Counted from the stretch's first letter, positions 25,255-33,649 are shown. The stretch: 64,000 bases of DNA from Microbacterium limosum (GCF_036324365.1 NZ_CP137080.1:372001-436000), one strand, 5' to 3'. The notes: generated by a model from the letters alone, not told the origin. Translations and numbers: made by a program.

Positions 25255-26805
25255 GTGCCTCCCATTCCTGGATCTGCCTCCGACCGAGCAGAGAAGACCC
25301 TTCCTCGCTCTGTCTTGATCCATCTCAACGCTGGTGAACGGTTCGGCATGGGGCACTGCATGCGTGGCGTCGCCCTTGCTGAGGAGGCAGCGCGCCGCGG
25401 GTGGACCGTTGCGGTGGCGGGCGACATGAGCCCCGGGGCCGTGGCGATGCTTCGCGCGGTACCGGGAGACGTGCGCGTGGAGGCGGGGCCATTAGCTCAG
25501 GGTTCGGATCGGGTCCTGAGGCTGGCCAATTTGATGCGTCCTGATGTCGTGCATCTCGATACGTATTGGGGTGAGTTCGAAGCCCTAACGGGAGCCTCGT
25601 GGCTGCTCAGCAACATGCAGGATGGCCGTTACGGGGCTCGACACGCTGACCTCGCGATCGACGCGAACATCGGCGGTGAGGCGGCGTTTGCATCTCCGCA
25701 CTTGAGCCGATTTCAAGCTGCCGGTGGACGAGTTGCACTTACTAGGGCCGCAGTCCGGCGTCACCGCCGTGTCTGGGAGCCTCGCCAGGCTCGGCGTGTC
25801 CTTGTTGTGATCGGGGGGACGGATCCGTTTAACGTCACACCTCGGGTCATTGATGCGCTTGAAGTGACGTCGGGGCGACTTGAGGTGACTGTGGTCAGCC
25901 CCGCCGGCAACCCAAATGTGGCTCAGGCAGCGGCAAGAAGTAGGCATGACGTGACCGTGAAGCCGTTCGTTGATGACTTGCCCGACTTGGCCGCGAAACA
26001 CGACCTCGTCATCAGTGCGGCCGGCACCTCCATCCTGGACTTTGCGTGCATGGGGCTGCCGATGGCGCTCGTCAGCGTCACGGACAACCAAGCGGCCGGC
26101 TATCGCCAGGCGACCGCGTCGGGCCTCGGCGTGCCGCTCGGCGAGCCACCGCACGCAGACCTTGAGAACCGCATGCAATTCCTAGATGGGATTCTGGCCG
26201 ACGCCGAACGGCTACGAAGGATGTCGGAAGCCGGCCGACAGTCTGTCGATGGACTTGGTGCGTGGCGAATCGTTTCCGCCTGGGAATGCCAAACCCCTGC
26301 GGCCCGCCCCATCCAGCGGGACGTGAGGCCGATTGGGGTGCGCCCGGCGCGCATGTCGGACGCCGAGCAGTTGTTGAGTTGGCGGAATGACCCGCAGACG
26401 CGCCTGCGGTCGCGACAAACCGACGAAATCACGATGGGCTCCCACCGCAGCTGGCTGCAAGCCACGCTCGAATCCCGTGCGCAACTCCTGCTCGTCGCAG
26501 AGGATGGCCAAAACCCGGTAGGGACGGTGCGCTGGGACGCCGTCGGCCGATCTCGGTGGGAAGTTTCGATCAATGTTGCCCCGACTGCGAGAGGCCGCGG
26601 TATCGCGGCTAGTGCGCTGCGTGCAGCCGAACGGGCTTTGCTCGACGAGTATCCGGAAGCTCCCCTTGCCATGGTCGCTTGGGTCCATCCGGACAACGAG
26701 CCCTCGCTGCGGCTGTTTAGCGCTGCGGGCTACCTGCCGGACAAGCCAGCGGAATCGGGCTTCCTCTCCTTCGTCAAGCAAAGGATCAAATCAGATCCCA
26801 TGTGA
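25255..26805 (+). CDS. pseG-pseH: Fusion PseG-PseH: UDP-sugar hydrolase + N-acetyltransferase
   Basis: Residues about 15-345 form a GT-B-like PseG UDP-sugar hydrolase with the signature GERFGMGHCMRGVALAEE, the VVIGGTDPFN nucleotide strand and LVISAAGTSILDFACMGLP. Residues about 350-516 form a GNAT acetyltransferase like PseH: IGVRPARMSDAEQLLSWRND, INVAPTARGRGIAASAL (acetyl-CoA loop) and the NEPSLRLFSAAGY motif. Together they would acetylate the 4-amino group and remove UDP, giving 2,4-diacetamido-2,4,6-trideoxy-L-altrose. Start at GTG 25255 is tentative. It is the only + strand gene among the minus-strand pse genes, divergent from pseB (94 bp) and overlapping the pseI 3' end by 20 bp. Confidence 0.87.
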   Translation: MPPIPGSASDRAEKTLPRSVLIHLNAGERFGMGHCMRGVALAEEAARRGWTVAVAGDMSPGAVAMLRAVPGDVRVEAGPLAQGSDRVLRLANLMRPDVVHLDTYWGEFEALTGASWLLSNMQDGRYGARHADLAIDANIGGEAAFASPHLSRFQAAGGRVALTRAAVRRHRRVWEPRQARRVLVVIGGTDPFNVTPRVIDALEVTSGRLEVTVVSPAGNPNVAQAAARSRHDVTVKPFVDDLPDLAAKHDLVISAAGTSILDFACMGLPMALVSVTDNQAAGYRQATASGLGVPLGEPPHADLENRMQFLDGILADAERLRRMSEAGRQSVDGLGAWRIVSAWECQTPAARPIQRDVRPIGVRPARMSDAEQLLSWRNDPQTRLRSRQTDEITMGSHRSWLQATLESRAQLLLVAEDGQNPVGTVRWDAVGRSRWEVSINVAPTARGRGIAASALRAAERALLDEYPEAPLAMVAWVHPDNEPSLRLFSAAGYLPDKPAESGFLSFVKQRIKSDPM

Positions 26806-27847
26806 GTGGCGTACCGCGCTCTACGTCGGTAACGAATGGTCTTCCAAGCACAACATCAATTGCGTCGGCAGGCAGCCCGCCCGCTGGTCGGATTGACCGC
26901 ACGTTGGACGGAGTAACAAGGTCGCCCTTCTTCACGTCGGAAACCACAAACAGCGATCGGCGCAGTGCGAGAACCGCGCGCTCCTCCGGCGTCGGCCCGA
27001 ATCCGGTACCCGACTGCGTCGCTATCCTTGCTTGCTCCGCCGACACGACGAGGGACGTGAGCTCGGCAGGCGACAGCGAGAAGTCCGAGTCGACGCCGCC
27101 GTCCGAACGGTCCAAAGTCACATGCTTCTCGATGACCACAGCGCCCAGAGCGACCGCGGCAACAGACACACCAATCCCGAGTGTGTGGTCCGATAGACCA
27201 ACAGGAACGCCGAAAGCGCGCCGGAGTGCGTCGATGTTTCCGAGCCGTGCTTCTTGTGGCGTTGCTGGGTATGCCGCGGTGCATGCCAGAAGAACTAGTT
27301 GGCGGCAACCAGCGTCGTGAGCGGCAGAAACCGCGGCGTCGATCTCGGCGAGGGTCGCCATTCCTGTCGACATGATGATGGGCTTTCCCGTCCGCGCGAT
27401 CTCGCGAATCAACGGGAGGTCAACGATTTCAGCTGACGCAGTCTTGTAGAGCTCGACACCGAGGCCCTCAAGCAACTCGACGGAGGAGGGATCAAATGGG
27501 GTCGAAAACGGGATGAGTCCGCGGGATCGAGCGCGTTCGAAAATGGGAGCATGCCAGTCCCACGGGGTGTGCGCCTCCTCATACAGTTCGTATAGCGTGC
27601 GTCCACCCCACAAACCATGGCTGTCCGCGATTCGAAACCCGGGCTTGTCCGATCGGATCGTCAGAGTGTCCGCGGTATACGTTTGGATCTTTAGCGCCTG
27701 CGCACCGCTCTCTGCCACGGCGTCCACGATCGCGAACGCTCGATCGAGGTCGCCGTTGTGGTTGCCCGACATTTCCGCGATGACAAAGGGCGGTGCTTGC
27801 GTAGCGATTGTCGCCTTGCCAACTGGGATCACCTGGGATGAGGTCAC
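26786..27847 (-). CDS. pseI: Pseudaminic acid synthase (NeuB/PseI family)
   Basis: The 353-residue protein has an N-terminal NeuB TIM barrel and a C-terminal SAF (antifreeze-like) domain (SLFVVSDVKKGDLVTPSNVR). It condenses the trideoxy hexose with phosphoenolpyruvate to the nine-carbon acid. PseI-type landmarks are FVIAEMSGNHNGDLDRA, ALKIQTYTADTLTIRSD, a HGLWGGRTLYELYEEA segment, AHTPWDWHAPIF, PFSTPFDPSSVELLE and IMSTGMATLAEID. The TYTADT, LW-G and TPW-WH blocks favour PseI over sialic- or legionaminic-acid synthases. GTG 27847 is the start. It is convergent with the PseG-PseH gene. Confidence 0.92.
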   Translation of the reverse strand: MTSSQVIPVGKATIATQAPPFVIAEMSGNHNGDLDRAFAIVDAVAESGAQALKIQTYTADTLTIRSDKPGFRIADSHGLWGGRTLYELYEEAHTPWDWHAPIFERARSRGLIPFSTPFDPSSVELLEGLGVELYKTASAEIVDLPLIREIARTGKPIIMSTGMATLAEIDAAVSAAHDAGCRQLVLLACTAAYPATPQEARLGNIDALRRAFGVPVGLSDHTLGIGVSVAAVALGAVVIEKHVTLDRSDGGVDSDFSLSPAELTSLVVSAEQARIATQSGTGFGPTPEERAVLALRRSLFVVSDVKKGDLVTPSNVRSIRPAGGLPADAIDVVLGRPFVTDVERGTPLTWDLI

Positions 27848-28070
27848 TCACTGAGCTTAGGGTCGAGACTCAGTCGAAGCACATCGACGGGTGGTTGAGG
27901 GCCTTCGCGCTTCGGACGCTCCAGCGAACGGTAATCGGCGGTCGATTAGGGCGCGGATGGGGCCTCTGCGCAAATGCCGAGGCGCCATGTCCCGCTCCCT
28001 GGGATAGCCAAGGGCAGCAGGCCTGAACGGCACGGCTGCGCCCTGAGCTCGCCGGGCGGAGCGAATACGT

Positions 28071-29741
28071 TCAATAAGCCGACGGGCCGGGGGCGAGTGC
28101 GGCACGCAGAGTCTTGACCAAGATCAGCAGGTCACCGAGCATGGTCCAATTCTCGACGTAGGAGAGGTCTAGCCTGACGGACTCTTCCCACGACAGAGTC
28201 GACCGCCCACTCACCTGCCAGAGCCCCGTCACGCCAGGCTTCACGAGGAACCGCCGATGCACGTGGTCCGCATACCGCTCAACCTCCGAAGGCAGGGGCG
28301 GCCGCGGCCCGACGAGAGACATCGAGCCCGCGAAGACGTTGAACAGCTGGGGCAGCTCGTCGAGGCTGTACTTGCGCATGAACCGACCCACGCGGGTAGC
28401 CCGCGGATCGTTGGTCATCTTGAAGAGGATCTCGTTGCCGGCATCCCGCTTCGCCTGAAGCGCCGGTAGCAGCGCCTCGGCGTTTTGCACCATGGAGCGG
28501 AACTTGAGCATGCGGAAGGTCTTGCCCGCGTAGCCGACGCGCGTCTGCATGAAGAGCACGGGGCCGGGGCTCGAGAACTTCACGATCATCGCCAACACGA
28601 GCAGCAATGGGCTCAGCACGATGATGCCGATGGTGCTGAGCGCGAGGTCGGTCGCACGCTTCGCGACGCGCTGCCCGCGGCTGAAACGCGGGGTCTCCAC
28701 GTGGATGAGCGGCAGCCCCGCGACCGGCCTGGTATGGATGCGGGGGCCGGCGACGTCGGCGATGCTGGGCGCCAGCACGAGGTGCTGCTGGCCCTGCTCG
28801 AGGCTCCACGAGATGTGCTTCACCTTGTCGGGCGGCAGGTCGTCGGTGCTCGTCACGACGACCGTGTCGGCCTGCGTGGCCTGCAGGGCGCGGTCGATCG
28901 AATTGACGTTGCCCATGATCGGGATGTCGGTGCCCTCGATCGTGTCGGCGACGCGGCCGGTGGGCACGCAGCATCCCACCACTCGGTAACCGGCGCTCCG
29001 CGCGCGGGAGAGCTCGCGGGCTACCTGGGCCACCGAAGCCTCGGAGCCGACGAGCAGCACCTTTGCGGAGTACTCGCCCTGGGCGCGCTTTACCACGAGC
29101 CACTGGCGCCACATCCAGCGCGAGAGGAGGAGGAAGAGCACGCCCATGGGCAGTGAGACGAGCAGGAACCCTCGGGCCACATCAATCTGCGCGAGGAACG
29201 CGATGATGGCGATGCAGCCGAACAGCACGAAACTGGCGTCGAAGATGCGCTTGTACTCCTGCGAGCCGCTGCCGATGACGCGGTAGTTGCGGGTGTCGTT
29301 GAGCATCAGAGCGCCCATCCAGAGCACGACGAGCAGGGTGGAGAAGATCCAGTAGTCGACCGCCGGGATGGGCGATCCCTCGCGGACGACCACGTTGGCT
29401 TCGAGACCGAGCCACGCGATCTGCGTGCCGAAGACGACCCACACGATGACGATGAAGTCGGTGACGGCGACGCGGCGGGCGTAGCGGCTACGCCAGTCGC
29501 CGCGGGCTGGACGCGTGGAGGGGGCGCCGGCGGTGAAGGCGGGGGAGAGGGAGCGCTGGTACTGCGCGCCGGTGGGCGCAGCGCCGGCGCGCGGTGTCGC
29601 ATCGGGCGGCAGGGCCACGGCAGGTACGTCGGTTCGCGGTGCCGCGATGGGCTCCGGTGTCGTTCCGATGTTCTGCGAATTCACGTGGCTGGGGACTTCC
29701 GCGCGAGGGTGAAGCCTCTCCTGGGGAGGAGAGGATTTCAT
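28071..29741 (-). CDS. Polyprenyl glycosylphosphotransferase (initiating sugar transferase)
   Basis: The 556-residue protein resembles WbaP/CpsE-type enzymes that attach the first sugar phosphate to undecaprenyl phosphate. After a Pro/Ala-rich cytoplasmic N-terminus there are four or five membrane helices, a CoA-binding-like Rossmann segment ([17 protein letters not shown]), then a further helix and the catalytic bacterial sugar transferase domain: [42 protein letters not shown] and [17 protein letters not shown] 29741 is taken as start. It is divergent from the ABM gene and closes the polysaccharide locus. The 223 bp downstream to pseI contain nothing recognised. Confidence 0.92.
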   Translation of the reverse strand: MKSSPPQERLHPRAEVPSHVNSQNIGTTPEPIAAPRTDVPAVALPPDATPRAGAAPTGAQYQRSLSPAFTAGAPSTRPARGDWRSRYARRVAVTDFIVIVWVVFGTQIAWLGLEANVVVREGSPIPAVDYWIFSTLLVVLWMGALMLNDTRNYRVIGSGSQEYKRIFDASFVLFGCIAIIAFLAQIDVARGFLLVSLPMGVLFLLLSRWMWRQWLVVKRAQGEYSAKVLLVGSEASVAQVARELSRARSAGYRVVGCCVPTGRVADTIEGTDIPIMGNVNSIDRALQATQADTVVVTSTDDLPPDKVKHISWSLEQGQQHLVLAPSIADVAGPRIHTRPVAGLPLIHVETPRFSRGQRVAKRATDLALSTIGIIVLSPLLLVLAMIVKFSSPGPVLFMQTRVGYAGKTFRMLKFRSMVQNAEALLPALQAKRDAGNEILFKMTNDPRATRVGRFMRKYSLDELPQLFNVFAGSMSLVGPRPPLPSEVERYADHVHRRFLVKPGVTGLWQVSGRSTLSWEESVRLDLSYVENWTMLGDLLILVKTLRAALAPGPSAY

Positions 29742-29851
29742 CACGGTATCAGCGGTATATGACGCCTCGGTAAACCCAGGGGTGTTTTGGGGGCGTGGGG
29801 GGTGATGTTGGCGGAGGCGATGGGCAAACCGCACACGCTACGGTCGTGGTC

Positions 29852-30175
29852 ATGGACAAGAACGAACCCGTCGTCGTGACCGCCGCCTTCCGTCCGCTCC
29901 CCGGGCACCGCGAGCAGGTGATGGATGCTCTGCGGACCGCGATCCCGCGGGTGCACGAGGAGCCGGGCTGCGAGCTCTATGCGATCGTCGCGGCATCCGA
30001 CGACGACATCCTCATGCTCGAGAAGTGGACGCGCGTCGCCGACCTCGACATCCACAGCGAGGGCGAGGCGGTCGCCGACCTGAAGCAGGCCATCGAGGGG
30101 CACCTGCGCGAGCCCATCGACGTCGCGTGGTACTCGCCCATCCCTCTCGGCCAGGCCGCCAAGGGTCAGCTGTAG
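29852..30175 (+). CDS. Antibiotic biosynthesis monooxygenase (ABM) domain protein
   Basis: The 107-residue protein has the ferredoxin-like ABM pattern: VVVTAAFRPLPGHREQVMDAL, IPRVHEEPGCELYAIVAAS, ILMLEKWTRVADLDIHSEGEAV. Such small dimeric proteins oxidise quinols or act as stress-related oxygenases; the substrate is unknown. ATG 29852 places the first strand immediately, so the longer frame is rejected. It stands alone between the sugar transferase and VapBC. Confidence 0.85.
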   Translation: MDKNEPVVVTAAFRPLPGHREQVMDALRTAIPRVHEEPGCELYAIVAASDDDILMLEKWTRVADLDIHSEGEAVADLKQAIEGHLREPIDVAWYSPIPLGQAAKGQL

Positions 30176-30240
30176 GCCTGTCCGGCCGGAACGGCCGTGA
30201 CTAGCCGCGGGTTTCGCGCGAGATGAGCAGCCCGGGGCCC

Positions 30241-30675
30241 TCAGATACCCCGAGCGGCCATTGCCTCCGGGGAGCCGGGATCGAGGTGGTCGAGGCCCTC
30301 GACGCCGGCGAACGCGCGGTCAGCCGATGCGAGGGCCGTCACGTGTTCGCGTCGCATCGCCGCGGCGGCCAGCACCGCATCGAAGGCGCCCAGACGCTCG
30401 TGCGTGCGGAAGAGTCGCAGGCCGTCGGCGAGGTCTGCTGCGTCGATCGAGACAAGCGGCGCCAGGAGTGTGGCGTAGTGGGCGGTGAGCTCTGCGGCAT
30501 CCTGTCGCCCCCGGCGACGCGCGCGGACGTGGGCGAACTCTTGCAGCACCTCGACCGTGCTGGTGGCGGCCAGGCGCCCGTCGCCCACCGCCGCGATGAT
30601 CGAGCGGCACGGATCGCGGAGGGGATGATCGGTGCCGACGGCGTAGAGCAGCACCGTCGTGTCGAGCAGGATCAC
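30241..30675 (-). CDS. vapC: PIN-domain ribonuclease toxin (VapC-like)
   Basis: The 144-residue PIN protein starts MILLDTTVLLYAVG, with the first acidic residue (Asp) in LLDTTV, a Glu in VEVLQEFAHV, and later acidic residues in GAFDAVLAAAAM and LASADRAFAGVEGL. These make the Mg-dependent RNase site that typically cleaves tRNA or rRNA. Its GTG start overlaps the antitoxin stop by four bases (GTGA), which is the normal order for vapBC: antitoxin first, toxin second. Confidence 0.85.
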   Translation of the reverse strand: MILLDTTVLLYAVGTDHPLRDPCRSIIAAVGDGRLAATSTVEVLQEFAHVRARRRGRQDAAELTAHYATLLAPLVSIDAADLADGLRLFRTHERLGAFDAVLAAAAMRREHVTALASADRAFAGVEGLDHLDPGSPEAMAARGI

Positions 30676-30923
30676 GCGCGACGCCCGCGCACATCGTCGA
30701 GTTCGGAGAGAAGATCGGCGACGCTCGGGGCCGGAGCCGGATCCGCCCCGAGCACGGCCTCGGCGGCCGCGGCGCGGGAGGTTGCGCGCGGCGGGTAGAC
30801 GACGTCGATCGCTGTGCGCACGAGAGACGCCACAGACACGCCCCGTTCCGCCGCCGCCCGCTCGAGCCTCTCGCGCTGGGCCTTATCGACGAGCACCTGC
30901 AGTCGCTCCGTCTTCATGTGCAT
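30672..30923 (-). CDS. vapB: Ribbon-helix-helix antitoxin (VapB-like)
   Basis: The 83-residue protein has an N-terminal ribbon-helix-helix motif (TERLQVLVDKAQRERLERAA, ERGVSVASLVRTAIDVVY) and a disordered Pro/Ala-rich tail ending in SVADLLSELDDVRGRR, which would wrap the toxin. ATG 30923 or 30917 starts it. It is coupled to the PIN toxin. Direct repeats CATGTGCAT overlap and precede its start and may be the autoregulatory operator. Confidence 0.83.
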   Translation of the reverse strand: MHMKTERLQVLVDKAQRERLERAAAERGVSVASLVRTAIDVVYPPRATSRAAAAEAVLGADPAPAPSVADLLSELDDVRGRRA

Positions 30924-30940
30924 ACATTAGCATGTGCATG
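30915..30940 (-). promoter_or_regulatory. Tandem CATGTGCAT repeats, candidate antitoxin operator
   Basis: CATGTGCAT occurs at 30915-30923 and again at 30931-30939, 16 bp apart. The first overlaps the antitoxin start codon. RHH antitoxins usually bind such repeated sites in their own promoter; binding here is inferred. Confidence 0.4.
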
Positions 30941-30958
30941 TTTGCGGGCGTGCCTGCG

Positions 30959-31140
30959 TCAAGCCGTCTCCAAGGGGGCGATGCCGCCGTCGCGAAACGC
31001 GCCCCTGACCGCGCGGGCGAGCGCCGGGGCATCCGCGGTGTCGTTGTGCACGCACACCGTCTCGACCGCGTCGAACGCGGGGTCGGTCAGCATTCGGGAC
31101 ACGCGCGCCGCCGCCCCCTGCACGTGCGGGAGGCCTGGAG
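30959..31140 (-). pseudogene. C-terminal remnant of a LamB/YcsF family (5-oxoprolinase subunit A) gene
   Basis: About 60 codons encode AARVSRMLTDPAFDAVETV followed by CVHNDTADAPALARAVRGAF, which matches the C-terminal end of PxpA/LamB-YcsF proteins (ICVHGDTPGAV-LARAVR in the family). Everything upstream of this is missing: the frame runs into unrelated sequence. It is a truncated relic, 20-odd bases downstream from the VapB promoter region. Confidence 0.6.
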
Positions 31141-31390
31141 CGAGAAGTTGAAGCCGGTCTTGGCGCCGAGGCCCGAGAGCAGCCCGACGTAGACGAACAG
31201 CAGCGCGTGGAGGGTCGTGCAGCCAATACGTCAGCGAGCGCGCCCAGCCGGCGCCGACGGGACCCGTGGGCATGCGGCCGAACCAGCCGAGCCTGCCCGC
31301 GGCGACGGTGCGTGCGGCGCGGGCCGGCGGGGCGACGAGGGATGCCGCGAGGCTGCGCCGCCACAGCAGCCAGAGCACGGCGAGGGTCGC
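31140..31390 (-). pseudogene. Decayed fragment resembling an ABC-type membrane transporter protein
   Basis: One frame gives LGWFGRMPTGPVGAGWARSL followed by TYWLHDP, like the RxLTYWxRDPRY block of actinobacterial ABC-2-type transporter proteins. After about 31210 the similarity stops, and a neighbouring frame shows a hydrophobic stretch (LHALLFVYVGLLSGLGAKTG) that I cannot assign. No intact reading frame spans both, so this is debris. The assignment is weak. Confidence 0.35.
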
Positions 31391-31416
31391 CCCCTCAGGG
31401 CCTCCTTCGGGAGATT

Positions 31417-31433
31417 CCTCTGCCGAGCAGAGG
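31417..31433. repeat. Hairpin repeat CCTCTGC-CGA-GCAGAGG, copy 1
   Basis: A perfect 7-bp stem with a 3-base loop, repeated exactly at 31490-31506. A third, degenerate half-copy (CCTCTGCCGGGCA) begins at 31472. Confidence 0.7.
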
Positions 31434-31489
31434 GTGGATGCCGGGGAGAGGGCGCATTCGGCGGATTCGCTCCTCTGCCGGGCAATAAA

Positions 31490-31506
31490 CCTCTGCCGAG
31501 CAGAGG
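31490..31506. repeat. Hairpin repeat CCTCTGC-CGA-GCAGAGG, copy 2
   Basis: This 17-bp hairpin is identical to that at 31417-31433, 73 bp apart. The pair sits between the decayed fragments and the aldo/keto reductase, possibly as a small mobile repeat. Confidence 0.7.
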
Positions 31507-31629
31507 AACGGCGACGGGGACCAGCGCATGCCAACCGTCGCACGCGCGCGGGGGCGGGCGGCCGAACCGCGGCGTGCGGAAGTGTCAAGGGCGTTCGCCG
31601 CGGGGGGCGTTCGGGGGGAGGATGGAGGC

Positions 31630-32463
31630 ATGGTCAGCATCCCTCAGGTCACGCTCAACGACGGCACGTGGTTTCCCCAGCTCGGGCTCGGCACGTACAA
31701 TCTGCGCGGAGAGGAGGGGATCGAGGCGATGGTCGCCGCGATCGAGGGCGGGTACCGCCTGCTCGACTCCGCCGTCAACTACGAGAACGAGGTCGAGGTC
31801 GGCGAGGCCGTGCGCCGGTCGGGACTCGACCGCGACGAGCTGCTCGTGACGACGAAGGTGCCGGGCCGCCACCACGGCCGCGACGAGGTCGCCGCGAGCG
31901 CCGCGGAATCGCTCGAGCGCCTGGGGCTGGATCGCATCGACCTCTACCTCATCCACTGGCCGAACCCGCGGGTGGACCGCTACGTCGAGACGTTCCGCGG
32001 GATGCTCGACCTGCAGGAGCGAGGCCTCGTGCGGTCGGTGGGCGTCTCCAACTTCACGATCCCGATGCTCGAGCGGGTCGCCGCCGAGACGGGCGTCACG
32101 CCCGCCGTCAACCAGGTGGAGCTGCACCCGTACTTCCCGCAGACGCAGCTGCGCGAGTTCCACGAGGCCCACGGCATCCGCACGGAGAGCTGGAGCCCGC
32201 TCGCCCGGCGCAGCGAGCTGCTCTCGGAGCCCCTCGTGCAGGACCTCGCAGAGGCCTACCGCGTCACCCCCACGCAGGTCGTGCTGCGCTGGCACGTGCA
32301 GGGCGGGAGCACGCCGATCCCGAAGTCGGCCGACCCGGACCGGCAGCGCGAGAACGCCGACGTGTTCGGGTTCGAGCTCGACGCAGACGCCGTCTCGGCG
32401 CTGACGGGGCTGGAGCGCGGCCGGCTGTGGGACGGCGACCCCGACACGCACGAGGAGTTCTGA
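31630..32463 (+). CDS. Aldo/keto reductase
   Basis: The 277-residue protein is a normal-length AKR (AKR5-like 2,5-diketo-D-gluconate reductase type). It shows PQLGLGTYNLRGEEG, the catalytic Asp and Tyr in YRLLDSAVNYENE, the Lys in LLVTTKVPGRHH, the His in DLYLIHWPNP, the GVSNFTIPMLE segment and STPIPKSADPDRQRENADVF for NADPH. It reduces aldehydes or ketones, substrate unknown. ATG 31630 follows GGAGGATGGAGG. It is intact although debris lies on both sides. Confidence 0.92.
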   Translation: MVSIPQVTLNDGTWFPQLGLGTYNLRGEEGIEAMVAAIEGGYRLLDSAVNYENEVEVGEAVRRSGLDRDELLVTTKVPGRHHGRDEVAASAAESLERLGLDRIDLYLIHWPNPRVDRYVETFRGMLDLQERGLVRSVGVSNFTIPMLERVAAETGVTPAVNQVELHPYFPQTQLREFHEAHGIRTESWSPLARRSELLSEPLVQDLAEAYRVTPTQVVLRWHVQGGSTPIPKSADPDRQRENADVFGFELDADAVSALTGLERGRLWDGDPDTHEEF

Positions 32464-32519
32464 GCGAGACCATCACGCGGATGCCGGGGGCCCGCGGCTG
32501 CTCGCGGCCACGCTCGGCG

Positions 32520-32775
32520 TGGCGAGGGCGGCCTGCTGGGCCTCGCGGTCTCCGCCGACGAGAGCGCGCTCTTGCTCTACGTCACGACGGGAGACGCAGG
32601 CCAACCCGGCGCGGCGCAGCACCGCGACACGCTCGCGGGGAAGATACTCCGGCTCACGTCGGAGGGGGACATCCCCTCCGACAACCCCTTCCCCGGCTCG
32701 GCGGTCTACAGCCTGGGGCACCGCAACGTGCAGGGGATCGCGTGGTCGGCGGACGGGCGGTGTCGCGGAAGCTGA
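32520..32775 (+). pseudogene. Internal fragment of a PQQ-type sugar dehydrogenase (GSDH family)
   Basis: The frame reads GEGGLLGLAVSADESALLLY, then VTTGDAGQPGAAQHRDTLAG, KILRLTSEGDIP, DNPFPG and SAVYSLGHRNVQGIAWSADG. This is an unmistakable internal part of soluble glucose/sorbosone dehydrogenase-like beta-propellers, which are normally over 330 residues. Both ends are missing: no start upstream, and the frame leaves the family after DGR. It is a relic. Confidence 0.75.
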
Positions 32776-32833
32776 GGTAGGGGTTCATGCGGCTCAGTGT
32801 CCTCGCGGCCCCCGGCGTCCGCAAGGGGGCCGG

Positions 32834-33619
32834 TCAGTGCGGCGCGTGGTACTCCGCGGTGTCGCGCTTCCAGTACCCCTTCACGACGATCTGCTCGGCG
32901 TCGAGACCCCAGCGATCGAGGAGCAGCGCGCGGCCGGAGCGCACGACGGACTGCTCGGCCGCGACGAACCCGAACACGTCGCCGGCGGGGCGCTCCGCGG
33001 CGCCGACGGCCTCGAGCCGCTCGATGAGGGCCGACCCCGGCAGCTCCGCACCGCGGTGCACGTACTCGACGGCGACGCCCGCGGGGGCCTCGATCGACAC
33101 CTCGTGGGCGGCGTCGGGCACCTCGAGGACGACGCGGCCCGCGGCATCCTCGTCCATCTGCGCGCAGAAGCGGCGGATCGCGGGGATCGCGGTCTCGTCG
33201 CCGGCGAGAAACCACGCGTCGGGCCGCCCCTCGATCACCATCGAGCCGCGGGGTCCGCCGATCCCGGCCTCCGACCCGAGGGGCGCCGTGTCGGCCCACA
33301 CCCCCGCGACGCCGTGGGGGCCGTGCACGACGAACTCAAGGTCGAGCCAGTCGTCGCCCCATGCGAGGGGCGTGTACTCGCGGCTCGGAGAGGCGCGCAT
33401 CTCCTCGACCGTCTCGACCGGCGCGGCGGGGAAGAACACCCGGATGTGGTCGTCGGCGCCGAGCGAGACGAAGTCGCGCAGCTGCTCGCCCTGCAGGCGC
33501 ACCCGCACGTAGTGGGGGGCGAGGCGCTCGCGCGACACGAGCGCCGCGCGCCGGAAGCGCAGGTCGAGCGGGAGGCGGGCCAGCGAGAAGGCGGCGGTCG
33601 CGGGGTTGGACGTGCTCAT
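32834..33619 (-). CDS. Siderophore-interacting protein (FAD/NAD(P)H ferric-siderophore reductase)
   Basis: The 261-residue protein belongs to the ViuB/YqjH family, which reduces ferric siderophores in the cytoplasm to release iron. It has the FAD-binding domain (RRAALVSRERLAPHYVRVRL, SREYTPLAW, HGPHGVAGVWADTAPLG) and the NAD(P)-binding SIP domain (WFLAGDETAIPAIRRF, then VFGFVAAEQSVV). It starts at ATG 33619, directly beside a DtxR-type box, and is divergent from the siderophore uptake operon, so it should be iron-repressed with it. Confidence 0.93.
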   Translation of the reverse strand: MSTSNPATAAFSLARLPLDLRFRRAALVSRERLAPHYVRVRLQGEQLRDFVSLGADDHIRVFFPAAPVETVEEMRASPSREYTPLAWGDDWLDLEFVVHGPHGVAGVWADTAPLGSEAGIGGPRGSMVIEGRPDAWFLAGDETAIPAIRRFCAQMDEDAAGRVVLEVPDAAHEVSIEAPAGVAVEYVHRGAELPGSALIERLEAVGAAERPAGDVFGFVAAEQSVVRSGRALLLDRWGLDAEQIVVKGYWKRDTAEYHAPH

Positions 33620-33620
33620 G

Positions 33621-33639
33621 GAAGTTAGGCTAACCTACC
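33621..33639. promoter_or_regulatory. DtxR/IdeR-type iron box 1
   Basis: The core GTTAGGCTAACCTA matches the central 14 bases of the DtxR/IdeR consensus (TTAGGTTAGGCTAACCTAA). It is 2 bp upstream of the siderophore-interacting protein start and also upstream of the divergent uptake operon. Confidence 0.8.
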
Positions 33640-33649
33640 CACGGCTTCA

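Noticed and set aside
32519..33628. Plus-strand frame opposite the siderophore-interacting protein
   Set aside because: It is Arg/Gly-rich without a domain and is the shadow of the flavin reductase. The sugar-dehydrogenase fragment lies in another frame and is reported instead.
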